Assembly (NCBI GenBank): GCA_947579605.1
Contig: OX388309.1
Location: 32,780,237 to 32,844,236 of the forward strand
From: Athripsodes cinereus
Taxonomy: Eukaryota; Arthropoda; Insecta; Trichoptera; Leptoceridae
Reading direction: 5' to 3'
Length of the DNA stretch: 64,000 nt
This document shows, piece by piece, positions 9,767 to 21,904 of the stretch (position 1 is the first letter of the stretch; each line of letters starts with the position of its first letter). Both the position numbers and the translations under genes were made by a program. The notes below the pieces were generated by a model, which saw nothing but the letters and a program-made list of their open reading frames with translations, made no database searches and had not been told where the DNA came from.

Positions 9767-11667
9767 TTGTTGAAATACTAGTCACCAGCGTTCTATTAGA
9801 AATCTTTTGTCTCAATTTCGCAGGAATTCTTTCAGATTGGAAATTATTTTTTTTAATTTTAGATCATATCCTTTCACTGTAGTTTTTTTTTTTCAGTATA
9901 CCTGTCGTTATTCTTATATTTATTTCAACTTATATTCAAGTATATGCATATTCGATCGTTTAGTGTTGCGGGTCTCCAGATGCTGGAACAAGCTGCTTCT
10001 GGATCTGAAAGAGGACGCGAATTTAGAGGCTTCAGAAAGGAACTGATAACACGCTTTTTTGCTTCTTGGAGCTTCAATAAAGAGCGCTTTTCAAATTGTC
10101 TTTATAAATTAAATGGATTTACTCGTGGGAAAAGCAGAAAGGATCGAGCGCTTCTTCCTATTATCCTTACCTACACACACCTTTCGCTTCCTTCACTCTC
10201 ATTCAATCATGCTCTCTTATTAAATGTACCTACTTACTAAATGTGTCCATCCTGTAAGATCTGGTTTATAAGATTTCTTTTTATACAAAAATATTCAAAA
10301 GTATGCAAATTATTTAACGCCACCAACCTTTTCGTAATTTGTAGCAATTGAATACGTTTTATATAGGAAAATGTGAATTGCTATTGAAATTTAATAACCG
10401 ACCATGTTTAAACAGAACGTGATATTGTCGGAAAAAGTTTAAAGTTTATTCAAAAACACTTAAACAACTTTAAATTGAAAAGTACCTATACTTTTTATAT
10501 CGAATATCAAATTGCTTATTCAAAAGTTTTATTTGTAGGCATTGCATTTCAAACCCATTTCACATTTGAATATACTTACTTACTTTTCGGGTCCGGACTT
10601 CAGACCTTGCCACTCCAGTATGCAGCCACGTATATCGCCTTGTCATTTGCCATCATCAGGTCACTCACATTACATGCATTCCGCATCAACGGACATTACA
10701 ATAGGTGAATATAATATAAATATATTAAATGGTAAATACCCAAAGGTAAATCTGAAATTTGTTTTTGTTTTATATCAAAAATCCATAGCTTAAGTTATAT
10801 TAATTTTGGTAATATTAAGCATAATTAATTGAAAATTGGTAGTAAAAAAACACAGACAATATCAAAATTCTAATGTAATGAAAAAAATAAATGGAAACAA
10901 ATTTATTAATTTATCAAAAACCCAAATTTAATTTTATCGGAGATTATTTCATAATGTGCTCTAATAGGTTAAAGAGGAACTTTTGTGTTTCCAAATGTAC
11001 GTCCCTGATCACTCGTAAACGAGTGGATAGCTTTTGAAAATATAATAGAATAGAAATGTACGTAATATTAATTGTTGTTAAACTTACAGTGTAAACTGTT
11101 CTTTTAGAATTATTTGTTAAAATGAAATAAAGACATCAATGAGGTGGCTAGTAGTCTGGTTGTAGTAGTCTAGCACCATCAGGTTGTTCTATCTAAAAAA
11201 AACTTAAAAACTTGGGAGGTTATGAATTCAGACTTATCTTCAAAAATAATATGATTTTTTAAAAGCGATTGTGACTTAGGACTAGAATATCACATTGACA
11301 TTTCAGTAACTATGTATGTAGCTATTATAGTCTACACGGTGGATAATTTTGTGTCAATATAATATGATGTAGATAATACACAGTAAGGCTTTTACGGTTC
11401 AAAGAGCAGTATTGACAGCAGTCAGCTGAACTGATGCAGTGTCAGTGTGAGATGGATGCACTCTGTGTATGTATGTTCTTCCTATCGATCATGCTGTCAC
11501 TGTGACAATGAAAAGAAGATGCATTGTTGTAAATACATGGTAGTCTAGAGTGTTGTTAACAGGAAAAGGATAGGTGACTGTCCACTATATCATATTGATA
11601 GGTATCTTTGTTTATTTGAGTACCTAAATACATTAATTTCCTAAATGCTAAACGTTAAATGTTAAAA
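9767..11667. other. No gene seen
   Basis: AT-rich. Short ORFs at 9807-10240 and 10475-10793 lack motifs. A moderately GC-rich island at 10585-10690 looks like a repeat fragment, but I found no second copy here. Confidence 0.5.
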
Positions 11668-11735
11668 GCTTCGATACAAAACAACATAGTGAGGCTACTG
11701 CAACTTAATTGTAGCCATATTGTCTCAGCTATAAA
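11668..11735 (+). repeat. Repeat H, copy 1
   Basis: AGTGAGGCTACTGCAACTTA and flanks match the reverse complement of 16975-17060 with scattered mismatches. Unclassified interspersed repeat. Confidence 0.5.
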
Positions 11736-11924
11736 AAATACCAAAAAATATCGCTACCACGGTTTCGGTAGAGATGTCAACTATTTCAAAACGAAATTCT
11801 GAAAGTCCGTTTGAAAATGGTGGACTTTTCTACTGAAACCTGGTAGCTATACCTAAGTTTTTTTTTTAACATTTTATAAACTCATTTAAAAACATGAGTC
11901 GAGTCTTGGCCTCGTTTTCGAGCA

Positions 11925-12118
11925 TCATATCAAAGGCAGGTGTTCGAAAAATAAGGATATATATTACATCTAATATTCAACAATAAAGTTTTCCACCCAT
12001 CCTGAATATATTATCTTATTTTTTGTTAGAATGAAAGGATAGCTTAGTGCTTATAACATGCTACTAACTGGTCTGCTTGCTTCTCCACATATGGGATGTG
12101 CTTTCATGGTATAGTACT
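11925..12118 (+). repeat. SINE-like repeat C, diverged copy
   Basis: It shows the family landmarks in order: GGCAGGTGTTCGAAAAATAA, CCACCCATCCTGAAT, TGGTCTGCTTGC, and a tail ATGGGATGTGC...ATGGTATAG. The fullest copy is at 36545-36810. Confidence 0.6.
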
Positions 12119-12714
12119 AAAAATGTACTAATTTGTAATCACCCACAAAGTATTATATAAAAATATATCAAGGAGTGGGTATTTATTCACTTATAAACTC
12201 AAATTTCTTCTGAAAAGCAGTGAGTATTAAATGGCTGGTGATGAACAAAAGCAATTTGAGAACAAAACACAAGCAAAATGCTAGCTAGCCAGCAGTTAAT
12301 TTACACGACTTTGGGTGCATAATAATATTATAAATGTGCAGTTAGTATGTCTACGAGATTGTATGGCTGCCTTGAGGATGAGAGAAAAGAGGAAATAGAT
12401 ATAATGGAAAATGGGAGAGGTCAGTAGTGCCGAGGGCTGGATGAGAGGAACATAGGTATCAGGTCACTGAATCTAAAACAAATATTATAAAACCAGAGAA
12501 TATTCTCCGTAATAATCTCCATTGCACATTTATGTATATCACAAAGCGATGCATGTATTGTATTCACATCTGCTTGCTTTTATCTTCTACATGCTTCCAT
12601 CTTAGACCGAGTCTTTGGTTCCTGCTCAATTGATTCGTCTTATTTGTACTGTTTGATAGATTCGTCTAAATATAAAAATAATACTCAATAGATTCGTCTA
12701 AATAGAAACTTTTT
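12119..12714. other. No gene seen
   Basis: AT-rich. A diverged duplicated phrase around GATTCGTCTAAATA recurs at 12648-12710. No coding signal. Confidence 0.5.
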
Positions 12715-12923
12715 ATTTTGAATGTTTTTTAAATATTCTACAATGCACATCCGTTACTTGATTTTTTAAAATCGCGATCGATTTCGGTAAACCTTTACCA
12801 TTGACGAGCGAGATAATACTATTATCTCGCTCGTCAATGGTAAAGGTTTACCGAAATCGATCGCGATTTTAAAAAATCAAGTAACGGATGTGCATTGTAG
12901 AATATTTAAAAAACATTCAAAAT
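12715..12923. repeat. Perfect 103-bp inverted repeat, PLE terminal sequence
   Basis: Arms 12715-12817 and 12821-12923 are reverse complements around a 3-nt ACT spacer. Each arm is the same sequence that flanks the PLE internal region at 33888-33980 and 34447-34550. After the right arm come ATG and the same coding start (MSRNCYIVNPSKIT) to about 12963, then the match ends. Penelope-like elements often carry LTR-like ends with an inverted partial copy, and this fits. Confidence 0.8.
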
Positions 12924-13285
12924 GTCTCGTAACTGTTACATAGTTAATCCTTCTAAAATAACTGAGAAACTTTTTATTTTTATTTAAAAAAAATATACAC
13001 AAAAAATTGGCGTGTTTGTTGACATGAGATAATCTCATCCAGCAAATCTGTGAATAAATGTGATAAACTTTGTTAAAAAAAAAAGAAAAATACAGTAAAA
13101 ATATAAGAAAAATAATATAACATAACATAAGGTACCTATCTTTTTCAAATTAATTGTGGCGCATGGTATTGGATGATAGCTGATCTCTGAATGATTAACC
13201 TGTTTTCTTACTTTATTTATGTAGTTATTGTCTATTTTGTGCTTATATATTTATAAAATAAAAAATAAAAAAATAACATAACATA

Positions 13286-13476
13286 ACATGCATAGACAAT
13301 CACACGGATCGAGTTAGTCCCAGACTACATAACATATTAATCTTAAATTGTGGGTACTAACACAACGATACGCATGCATTTTATACATCAATATGAAACA
13401 CTCAGATCCAAAGCATTTTGAAAAAGCACATTCTTCATTTGGCTTTGGTACGAAATCGAACCCGGGACCTCGTGAA
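13286..13476 (-). repeat. SINE family 2, copy 2
   Basis: B box GGGTTCGATTTCG on the minus strand plus the family body with CACACGGATCGAGTTAGTCC on the plus strand. The A-box end is lost. Confidence 0.55.
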
Positions 13477-14430
13477 AACTGCTAGAAATTATAAAAATTA
13501 TGAAAAAGCAATAGGCATTATATTTTCTTTGATTAATTTATAAAATATTGAGTTAAATAAAAACATAATTGACATTTTTTAATGAATGGCATCAAACCTA
13601 AGATATTTTTCACTTTTTCATCAACAATTTTGACATATTACATTAGCTTAAACAAACTTCGATCAATTTTGAATGTTTTTAAACGAGTATTCCACAATGC
13701 ACTTCTGTTTAATTGATAAACTTTTAAAATGGCTAGAAAAACTGTTACAGTCATACAGTAAGTGCTTCAAAAATAGATGATACTTTGATCAAATTAATTT
13801 TGGTAAAAAAATACTATTTTATTTTAAAAAAAAATTAGACATTGCTGTATGTTAAATTGTTTATACTTTACATATCTACTGGGTGTTATAAAATATTATG
13901 TACGTTTTAAAAGTTCGCAATGATTGAATGTGTAATGACATATATGTTTTAAGTATACAGATTTCAAGTAGCCTATTTAATGCTAGGCGTCTATTTTACC
14001 CAGTTTCTGAATTAAATGAAGAGAAGTAACACTTCGGCACATAATAATAATAGTGATAATTAAAATAATTGCAAGAGAAGAGAAGCCAAGTAAAATGTTG
14101 AATACTGAATGCATTTATTCTAGCGTAGCGCACTTGTATTAAATAGTAAGAAACCCTCTATAGATCTTAATATCATAATGATAGGATTATTAATATACAG
14201 AAAAGGATTTATAGGAATTATTAGTTTTGCACAAACTATGTTTATAACAAAGTTGCATATCTTATGAGAAATAATTGACGAAATTCTTATGAAAAGACTT
14301 ATTAATTATAGTAATACCTTATTTAAGAACCTTACACTAAATACAAATTAACTAATTGGAATATTCACTGTAACACAATCATTTTAGATTTAAAATATTA
14401 TTTGAAATCTATTTATTTTCATAACGATAT
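13477..14430. other. No gene; possible diverged PLE end
   Basis: 13655-13745 resembles the PLE terminal sequence (TTTTGAATGTTTTTAAACGA, CCACAATGCAC), but too loosely to call. The rest is AT-rich without signal. Confidence 0.4.
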
Positions 14431-14552
14431 CAGAGCGCAGGGAATGTCGTGGAAAGAGGTGACGCAATTGCCGCAGAGACGCTCTGAATGGAGGAGGCTG
14501 GTTTCTGCCCTGTGCTCCCGAGAGAACGTTGAGGGCGAGATGATGATGATGG
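14431..14552 (+). pseudogene. LINE family B, 3' end
   Basis: Encodes NDIRAQGMSWKEVTQ followed by SEWRRLVSALCSRE, then the family tail CTCCCGAGAGAACGTTGAGG and an (ATG)n microsatellite. A strongly 5'-truncated LINE. Other copies: 22132-22430, 26011-26072 plus 31724-32157 (split by BEL), and 49252-49436. Confidence 0.75.
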
Positions 14553-15218
14553 TAATTTTCATTAGCTAATACTATTAGGTATACATCAACCGTCTCGCAT
14601 AAACGAGATAGCCTGTGAACCCACCGAATGTCACTTATACAATTGGATGGTTGTATGAACTTGACTCAAGGCCCCAATAATACCGCCATTGTACAATGAA
14701 GTTTATTTAATTTTAATATAAATGTTTTATAAACAAATCAAATCCTCTCCCGGCGTCCATAATATGGCACCTTGCATGTTTATAATATGCAGCTGATATG
14801 TTGGTACCCCACATGTAGAATATGTCGTGATGGTAAAGATAAATAGATAGATCTATGTACTTCTTAATTCTAATCAAGTAATTGACAACAAAGATTTGTT
14901 TTAAATGTTTGAGAGAGGTTCCTCCCAGATTCAATGGCTACTCTTCTACAATGATGTGGTCAAGAGGCGGGATGCCACTCAAATGGAAAACAGATTTTGT
15001 ATTTGATTCTACTTAAAGTGTTTGTTCCTTCCCCTAAGCTTCAAGTGTCCACTCTAAATCATTTGAATATGACGTCTATCACACCATTTCTATTGGAAAG
15101 TGTTTATTTGAGAAAATATTTACTCAGGGTTAGTCGTGAGATAAATTTATTATAATTATAATCGTTTACATATTTGCGTGTATGTATAGATTAACAAATA
15201 ATCTTAATAAAGTTGATA
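14553..15218. other. No gene seen
   Basis: No motifs; the minus ORF at 14713-14934 is not convincing. Confidence 0.5.
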
Positions 15219-15221
15219 TTT

Positions 15222-15427
15222 TCAACCGACGGTACTTGGTGGGAATTCATGTTGAATTAATTATAAATAAAACACTTATTTATAGTATATCCACAGTGAC
15301 TTTTTATTGGACGCGAGCCGGCTTTTAAGAGCTTCCGCTCTCCTTTTCGTCAGCCTAATGATGAGAGCGGAAGCTCTTGAAAGTCGGCTCGAGTCCAATA
15401 AAAAGTCACTGTGGATATACTATAAAT
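15222..15427. repeat. PLE-type terminal hairpin, second family
   Basis: A unique lead-in (CCGACGGTACTTGGTGGGAA) is followed by an inverted repeat with arms 15281-15342 and 15363-15427, about 90% complementary. The apex has CTAATGA, a 6-bp stem with a GGAA loop, then GAAA. The lead-in recurs at 21920-22050, so this is a transposon end. Assignment to PLE is inferred from the architecture. Confidence 0.55.
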
Positions 15428-15727
15428 GTTTTATCTATAATTAAATAATCTTAATTTAGACTATTCGTTTTTTTGGTCGCCCATTTAAATGTATTACTGT
15501 TAATTTACAAAGTTCGTAAATTTATAAAATAAATAAAAAAAACTAAACAAGATCTCCGAAAACAGGAAAACGTGATTGAGAAAATATTTTTGAAAACGAA
15601 AATCGAAGATGACATCCGTTCGCATTTTCGTAAATATTTTTATTTACTTTATAAAACATAATTGCAGCATAAAAAATAACGAGTGAATGTATGTTTTTAT
15701 GACAGATTCACCGTCTAAATAAAAGTA

Positions 15728-16510
15728 CAGTGGTACCTCGGTACACGAGTTTAATTCGTTCCGCAACCTTGCTCGTTTTCCAAATTACTCTAGCTCAAAG
15801 CAAATTTCCCCATTGATCCCCAAATTGATTGATCTGCCATTAATCCGTTCCAGCTCCCAAAATGTCAACCCAGTTATTTTCGTTACGTGTTTTTGAATAA
15901 GAAAAATTTATTTATAAATGACAAAAAATATTGTACAAAAACATAATAAAAGATGTAAAGAAATGTAAAGAAATAAACTAGATTTATTAAGTGCTACTTT
16001 CGCTTATTCACTGCTTTTCTCTTCACTGGTCTTTGCCTTTTTCTCCACGCTTTTCTCACTTTCACCTGCAGGCTGTTTAAAAAACATGTCCAAGGATGTT
16101 TGTTTTTTCCACCCTTTCGGAATGTTCCTGTTTTTTTTTAGGGGAAATCCTAGTCATGGACACCCGGCCTTTTTGGCCAGGTAGTGCCGGACTCCAACCG
16201 GCTAAAACTTCTCGTCTTCTAACACGTCTTGGTTTCTGCCTTTCGGCTTACCCAGAAACGTGGCGTTGCCTTATGATCTTCCTTTCTGATTCTCATCGTG
16301 CTTTTTTGTCTTAATACTTTTTTTATAAATCCTTGAATTAGCCTCCAGTATCCTACCGAAACATTGTTGTAATTGTTAATCATTAATTTCTAGTCATCAA
16401 ACAGCTTGTATCTCAAATTTTCTCGTGTTTCAAAGCAACAAATCGCTGGGTCGACGACTCGTATCTCAAAAAACTCGTATGCTGGGTACTCGTATCTCAA
16501 GGTACCACTG
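15728..16510. mobile_element. Tc1/mariner-like (Tigger-type ends) non-autonomous element
   Basis: 783 bp flanked by TA on both sides. The ends begin CAGTGGTACCTCGGTACACG at the left and the complement of CAGTGGTACCTTGAGATACG at the right, with subterminal repeats of an ACGAGT/ACTCGT motif. Such ends resemble pogo/Tigger elements. No transposase can be read; the 72-codon ORF at 16096-16314 has no DDE signature. Confidence 0.75.
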
Positions 16511-17320
16511 TACCAACATAAACATTTATTATATCCTATAAACAGTTGCCTTACGATACCCACATTAAATATTATATAAACAACTATATTGCCGATCCTT
16601 GGTTACCCCATCCTGCAAGTAGTATTGGTATTTACTGTACCACAAATTATAAAGCATAAACATTTTAAATGAAGTGAAAACTCCGCTCACCAGGTATAAA
16701 ATTATAATGGGCTATTACAACATTTTACAGTTTGTTGAATGAGGTTAACCAATGTTATATGGTATATTATCTGTGGTAGTGTAGCAAGTGTTGATGATAT
16801 GTCCAATTAAAAACAAAACAGATTTTTCTCTTTATTTTTTAGTGAAATATATTTTGTGAAAAATGTTTCTTGAAATATAATAATGCACGAAAACATAAAG
16901 TTTGCTAATATAATAAGTTTTGCTTTGCAAGTAAATTCAATCAATAAATAATAACAACGTACAAATGTTTAGACAATTTATCATCAATATGGCTACAAAT
17001 TAATTTGCAGCAGCCTCACTAGGTTGCCCTGTATCGAGGCGTGCTGTGTATAAAAAAAAACAACATACAATTTACAAGGATTCATGCATCATACCAAAAA
17101 AAAAAACACAATGAACAAATCAACCAATTAACTAAAAATGAAAATATGTCGATGAATCAAACAATTTTTATTACGTACAATATAATTAATAAATGGATCA
17201 ATATGTGAATGAATAAAAATTATAAATGAACAATTGAACAAATGATAAAACTGAGCTACTATCATTCTCTGCTTTCTTCTTCAACTTATCACAGCAAAAA
17301 TAACAACAAAAAGACATTGG
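16511..17320. other. No gene; repeat H copy 2 at 16975-17060
   Basis: The only repeat seen is the minus-strand copy of the 11668-11735 repeat (CTAGTGAGGCTGCTGCAAAT on the minus strand). The remainder is AT-rich. Confidence 0.5.
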
Positions 17321-17668
17321 CTGTCGCGGGCCGGATTGATAACACTAGTCTTAAGCTGTCGCGGGCCGGATTGATAACACTAGTTTGGGTTTACAGTTAT
17401 CAAATATTCATCTCACAGTAGGTGATCAGAAACTTAATGCACTGACGTGGTAGGATCGTGGATGCCAACACTGGCATAGTTGTATTAGAATAGAGAGAGT
17501 CCAAATATTAAAAAAAAAAAAAAAAAAATCTTCACCTAAACGGATAAATAGGAGTTCTTGGACTCCTGAAATATCCGAGAAATAAAGATATTTCAACAAT
17601 CTTGATAACACTAGTCTTAAGCTGTCGCGGGCCGGATTGATAACACTAGTCTTAAGCTGTCGCGGGCC
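17321..17668 (+). repeat. 35-bp tandem units split by an insertion
   Basis: The unit begins CTGTCGCGGGCCGGATTGAT. Units lie at 17321-17355, 17356-17390, 17602-17621 (partial), 17622-17656 and 17657-17668 (partial). The array is interrupted at 17385-17601 by a segment with a ~23-A run. TTGATAACACTAGT borders the interruption on both sides. Confidence 0.75.
17385..17601 (+). mobile_element. Retroposed insertion in the tandem array
   Basis: About 217 bp flanked by a 14-bp repeat. It contains a poly-A run at 17506-17528 and ends with GAGTTCTTGGACTCCTGAAA and TATTTCAAC, a module also found at 35431-35485. The flanking 14 bp could be a target duplication or simply the array periodicity. Confidence 0.4.
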
Positions 17669-17727
17669 ATATTTATGGCAATGGCGAGTCGGATATTGCC
17701 CGCGCGCCGTAGTTTGGAGACCTCTTG
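17622..17727 (-). mobile_element. hAT element terminus
   Basis: Read on the minus strand, the end is CAAGAGGTCTCCAAACTACG followed by GCGCGCGGGC, the classic hAT/Charlie-like terminal pattern. The 35-bp tandem units would then be its subterminal repeats. The other end and the 8-bp duplication were not found. Confidence 0.55.
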
Positions 17728-17735
17728 TCTAAAGG

Positions 17736-18180
17736 GTGTTTTTTAAGTCCTTCCCTTAAACTAAGGGTGAGTTATTGACGTCAAAAATAATCTGTTTAAA
17801 TTCACACCGTTTCTGTGATAACAAAAGCTTTGTAAATAAAATTAATTTGCATAATTTTAACAGTTTTACATGAAACTTAAATAAGTAATATTTTTTGTAA
17901 ACAAAATTTTCGTGAGATTTTAACAAGTTGTCAGACAACACAATTTTGTAATCATTGTTTAAATTCATTCATTATTTAAGTTTTGTTGTAACAAATATTG
18001 TTTATGATAGATATTAAAAAAAAGTTTTTAAAGTTGCTGGAAATGACAAAGCCTATTATTACTGTAAAATAAATTCTTAATTTCATGAGAAAATAGTTCA
18101 TTAATTTGGAAAATTTAGTTTCTAATATTGAAATGACTCCAAGCTTATTAAAAGTTTATGATATTATTAAACAAACTTTT
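17736..18180. other. No gene seen
   Basis: AT-rich; the minus ORF at 17756-17968 has no motifs. Confidence 0.5.
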
Positions 18181-18189
18181 ATATACTAC

Positions 18190-18265
18190 TAAAACCTCAC
18201 GCCCCATCCCAAGAGGGGAAGGCACAGAGGACAAAACGCTATATAGATATTTTCTTACATACTCC
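18190..18265 (-). pseudogene. LINE family A 3' tail, decayed
   Basis: The minus strand reads CCTCTTGGGATGGGGCGTGA followed by GGTTTTAGTAG, a decayed version of the family A tail. Confidence 0.45.
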
Positions 18266-18394
18266 TTTCGTTTTTTCTTCTTTCATACAATTTTTGGTTA
18301 GTAAGTTTACGATTGAAATATTGTTCTCTAAAATTTCACATAATTCATACAATGAGCTGCATCTTTACATCTTCATATACCATAATAATGTTCC

Positions 18395-18680
18395 TCAATT
18401 CTGATGATCGTTACCATCATGCCTCGTTCCATAGACCATCTGTCTGCACCTTGAGCGATCCTCCGTCATGTGCAGTGCCCCATGTAGTGAGCTCTGTGAA
18501 TCTTCCTTAATTTGATTACTCTATCTTGCTGATATTTGGCCCATTCCACGCCACCCTTTCACAGCCCCAGTTATTATTGATCTTGTCAGGTTCTCAGGCT
18601 CTCTTCTCATAATGCTTTCGAAATATTGCACTTTCTGCATATAGTTGAGAGGAATATACACCATCATACCTATTTTTTAT
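18395..18680 (-). pseudogene. LINE pol C-terminal fragment, another family
   Basis: The minus strand encodes YFESIMRREPENLTRSIITG, then KGWRGMGQISAR, a stop, and HGALHMTEDRSRC. This is the tail arrangement of endonuclease-RT LINEs (G-R, then a D-R-W-R-like ending), with a nonsense codon and substitutions. It is distinct from families A and B. Confidence 0.5.
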
Positions 18681-19625
18681 TTGTTATTGTATTAAAGGTT
18701 TCTTTTCCCCGGGATATTTAAAGAGCTGAGCTCCTATGTCATCCAGACTCAACGAAACAGTTTTTTTTCAAAGGTAGAGTTCAGAGCTTACTTGAAGGAC
18801 ATATCCTTATAATATACCCTTCCAATAATCTCCCGTATATTAAAATCTGTAATGTCCCTTGGAGGAGATACTCACTACAATATACTATATCGAATATAGT
18901 ATCTTGAATTAGTATATGGAATATTCTTGTAAACAATGTTCTTACAGTTACGTATTGCTTCGTACTTAAACTTTTAACACTAGAGACAAAACTTCATTCC
19001 TAGTGTTAAATTTATATGAACTATTTTGTGGTAAAGATGCTAAAACAATTAGGTACTTCTATTTTATTTTGTTAACATTGTATAAGAAAGTAAGCTCGTT
19101 TATGAGAAAAATGTAAAAGTGGTTGCAATATGGTGAATTTTATACTGAACCATAAAGGTACTAGTAGCATCTTAAATATTTATGTACCAAACAGAGATGC
19201 TGCAATAGAAAGTTTTGTTATTTGTAAGTTTGACTATCTTTATATCTCTGTTAACTATCGGAACATCTTCTTTAAGTGGGGTAACCTTTGAGCTCATAGT
19301 GTGTATTGAAATATCATCTTTGTGAAAAAAAGATAATAAATGTGTTGCTTTCTTGTCGCTGCTTATTAAGATTTTTGTTGAATGCTCTTAATGTGACGTT
19401 CAGCGAATATCTGCCGTACATAGGAATATCGAAAACTAATAAGAATTTAACAACAGAAGAATATAATGTTATATTCCGGGTGCTCAACGATAAATCATAA
19501 AACTAAACTGAAAAAATCTTTTCCCCAAGTAGTGTTACAAAACACAACTAGGAATTTATGGAAATAAACACAAACTCTGTGAGATTTACTATATTTAGAT
19601 TTCGAATTACAAAATCATTGCCTAA
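18681..19625. other. No gene seen
   Basis: AT-rich; the 64-codon ORF at 19306-19500 is unsupported. Confidence 0.5.
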
Positions 19626-19629
19626 CATG

Positions 19630-19790
19630 AGTTGACGTTGATAATAATGTATGTTAGTCGAAACCAGGTTACTGTACCTATTATTAAATATAGTAAAACT
19701 CAAACAGATTGTGTTGTTTTCCATGAATTTGTATGAATTTTTACAAAATAAACGTGAACTCAATCAAAAACAAGGAATTTTAAATTTTAC
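19630..19790 (+). repeat. Repeat E (PLE-like end), copy 1
   Basis: GTTAGTCGAAACCAGGTTAC followed by ACCTATTATTAAATA and a tail with AAACGTGAACTCAA. Matches 41250-41460 and, more loosely, the hairpin at 36825-37004. Confidence 0.5.
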
Positions 19791-19854
19791 AAGATCTACA
19801 TCAATATTAAATATAATATGACATCCCAAATGTTAGGCCTATTTAAATAATTTA

Positions 19855-19990
19855 ACACATGAAACTACCATATAAAGCTTAGAAAAGACAACAACACCTT
19901 ATTCGGTAGTGCCCCGGACGGGACTTGAACCCGCATCCCTTATCTTATCGCGAGGAGTGCTTTGTCCAATTAAGCTACCAGGCGACATGC
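19855..19990 (-). repeat. SINE family 1, best-preserved head
   Basis: The minus strand shows A box TAGCTTAATTGGACAAAGCA and B box GGGTTCAAGTCCCG, plus the family body with GTCTTTTCTAAGC. It is tRNA-like over ~75 nt, but the same body follows in the other copies, so it is a SINE. Confidence 0.7.
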
Positions 19991-21900
19991 CGAAGGCTCC
20001 GATATTCTCTCTTATAAACCCTGATGACAGCTTCATGTGTAGGTATTGTTCTGAGATACCTAGTATGGGTATCCCATGTTGGATACTACCACGTATAGTT
20101 AGGTAGGATTGCATGTATAATTGTTAAGATTTTCTTTAGATGTTAAGATGTTGTTTGTTTATCAGGGTCTCCGTGTAGTTATTGTTATAGTCTCGAGCTT
20201 TCGAGGAAACTCATTTCATGTTGTTTTATTATTTTTGTAGTTATATTTTATTCATGATGTAAAAGATAATAACATAAAAATGTAAAACAAATACCTACTT
20301 GAACATTGAAACAATGTACGATGCAATGTTATGTTGACAAACATTGGAAATATGGGTAACTTTGTAGCAAAACATTAGAAGAAAATAAACAAGCAGTATT
20401 TCATTACACAAACAAGACTGTAGCGAAGATCGTTTGAAAATTTATTCGTTTACTTATTTTTATACCTTTAATTTTTATATTTTTCCATTGTCTTACTTTG
20501 AAATAATTTTTTAAACCATTTTTGGTAATAATATTTAAAATATTTTCTTTAAACACCTCAATATAATGTTTGAATGCAGTAAGTAATTTACATGTTTTGT
20601 TAAAGCGAAGCATCAACATATAAATGAGAAGTGAGTTTTGAACTACAGATAGTTCTTCCCATCGAAAATTTGAAATAGTAATGTCAGGCTTTAAATTTTT
20701 CCTACTAAGAATTTGAAAAGCCTCAAATTACCTTAAATTTTGTTAAGTTGTTTTTAAAAAAAGATATAGGTATTATAAATATGATACAGAAGAATTTGAG
20801 AATGTTACTCGAGCTTAAAGAGTAGGTACTCTTAACCAGCCTCGTATCAATTCATAAGTATGGAGACTCAGTATAACGTGTTCTTAAAAAAAAATACAAA
20901 TCGACTCCCCAGTTCAAAAGATCCCAGAAATTTTAAAATTTCAAGATAAGTCATTTTTGAAGCAGTATGGCGGCCAATAGAAAACTCAAAACGAATATGC
21001 GCTTTTATAATAATTATTCGAATTTTACAATTTTTGAACAGGGATTAAAGAAATATCACTTTCTACGTGTAATAAGTCAAAAATTTAGGTTTTGAAATAT
21101 TTTTACTTGTTGAGCTATGAAACTGCATGGTCGATATGTGTATCATGTAAACATACCTATCTAGTTAATAATATCTTTTGTAAATATGGTAGACTAGTGG
21201 TTAGCGTATTTGCCTCATTGTGAGAAGTCGAAGGTTTGATTTCTGGAGAAAACAGAATGTTCATGCGCATTTTTCGGAAACCAATCGTCAGGAATTATTA
21301 ATTTAGAGTTTTTTAAATTCATAGATAATTTTATCAACACTTTTGAGTTAGTAAAGCCGGTTTCCGATCAAGTGTGTGAAAAATATTAATCATTTGATTT
21401 TAGTTCTAATCGGGTGTTTTAAAAAATCATTTCAGGTGTATGTTAAAATAATACATAACAGATTAAGCTTACGGTTGTCAGTTTATTTTTATTTAACAAT
21501 ACTTTATATAATAAAGCACACAACGAAAAATTGAATAAATTTAAATGCCGCGATTGTTTATGGTTTCGCTCCATTTTAAAATGTGTGAGTAGAAATGAAA
21601 AATAAAGAGTCATTTAAAATTTTCCATTACCTAAGTATTTCATTTCAATTTTGTTGGCCTCGGTTGATGTGACAAAGAAAGAAAACATTTTTCGCCAAGC
21701 TTTCAAAGTTCGCTCATTTAATAAACAGCACTAACAATAGAACGAACAAATGAAACCAAGTCAGAACAAAAGAGTACTTTGTTTGATTATACAATTTTAA
21801 ATATTATAGTGGTTCGAGTACCCACCTTACCATCCATTGAATACTTATTCAAAGACTATTTATTAAAATTCGTCTAATAGGTTTGTCAATTTTTCATAAA
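19991..21900. other. No gene; one weak tRNA-like SINE head at 21186-21250
   Basis: At 21186 the plus strand reads TAGACTAGTGGTTAGCGTAT with a B-box-like AAGGTTTGATTTC 40 nt later, suggesting a decayed SINE head. The rest has no coding signal. Confidence 0.4.
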
Positions 21901-21904
21901 CGTG

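Noticed and set aside
13655..13760. Further PLE terminal copy
   Set aside because: Similarity (CCACAATGCAC, TTTTGAATG) is too short and orientation inconsistent to call.
17321..17668. CRISPR-like array of 35-bp repeats
   Set aside because: Units are directly adjacent without spacers, in eukaryotic DNA, and belong to hAT subterminal sequence.
19905..19990. Possible tRNA gene (minus strand) with good A and B boxes
   Set aside because: Arms do not fold into a proper cloverleaf, and the same head plus body recurs at 412 and 50955, so it is a SINE.
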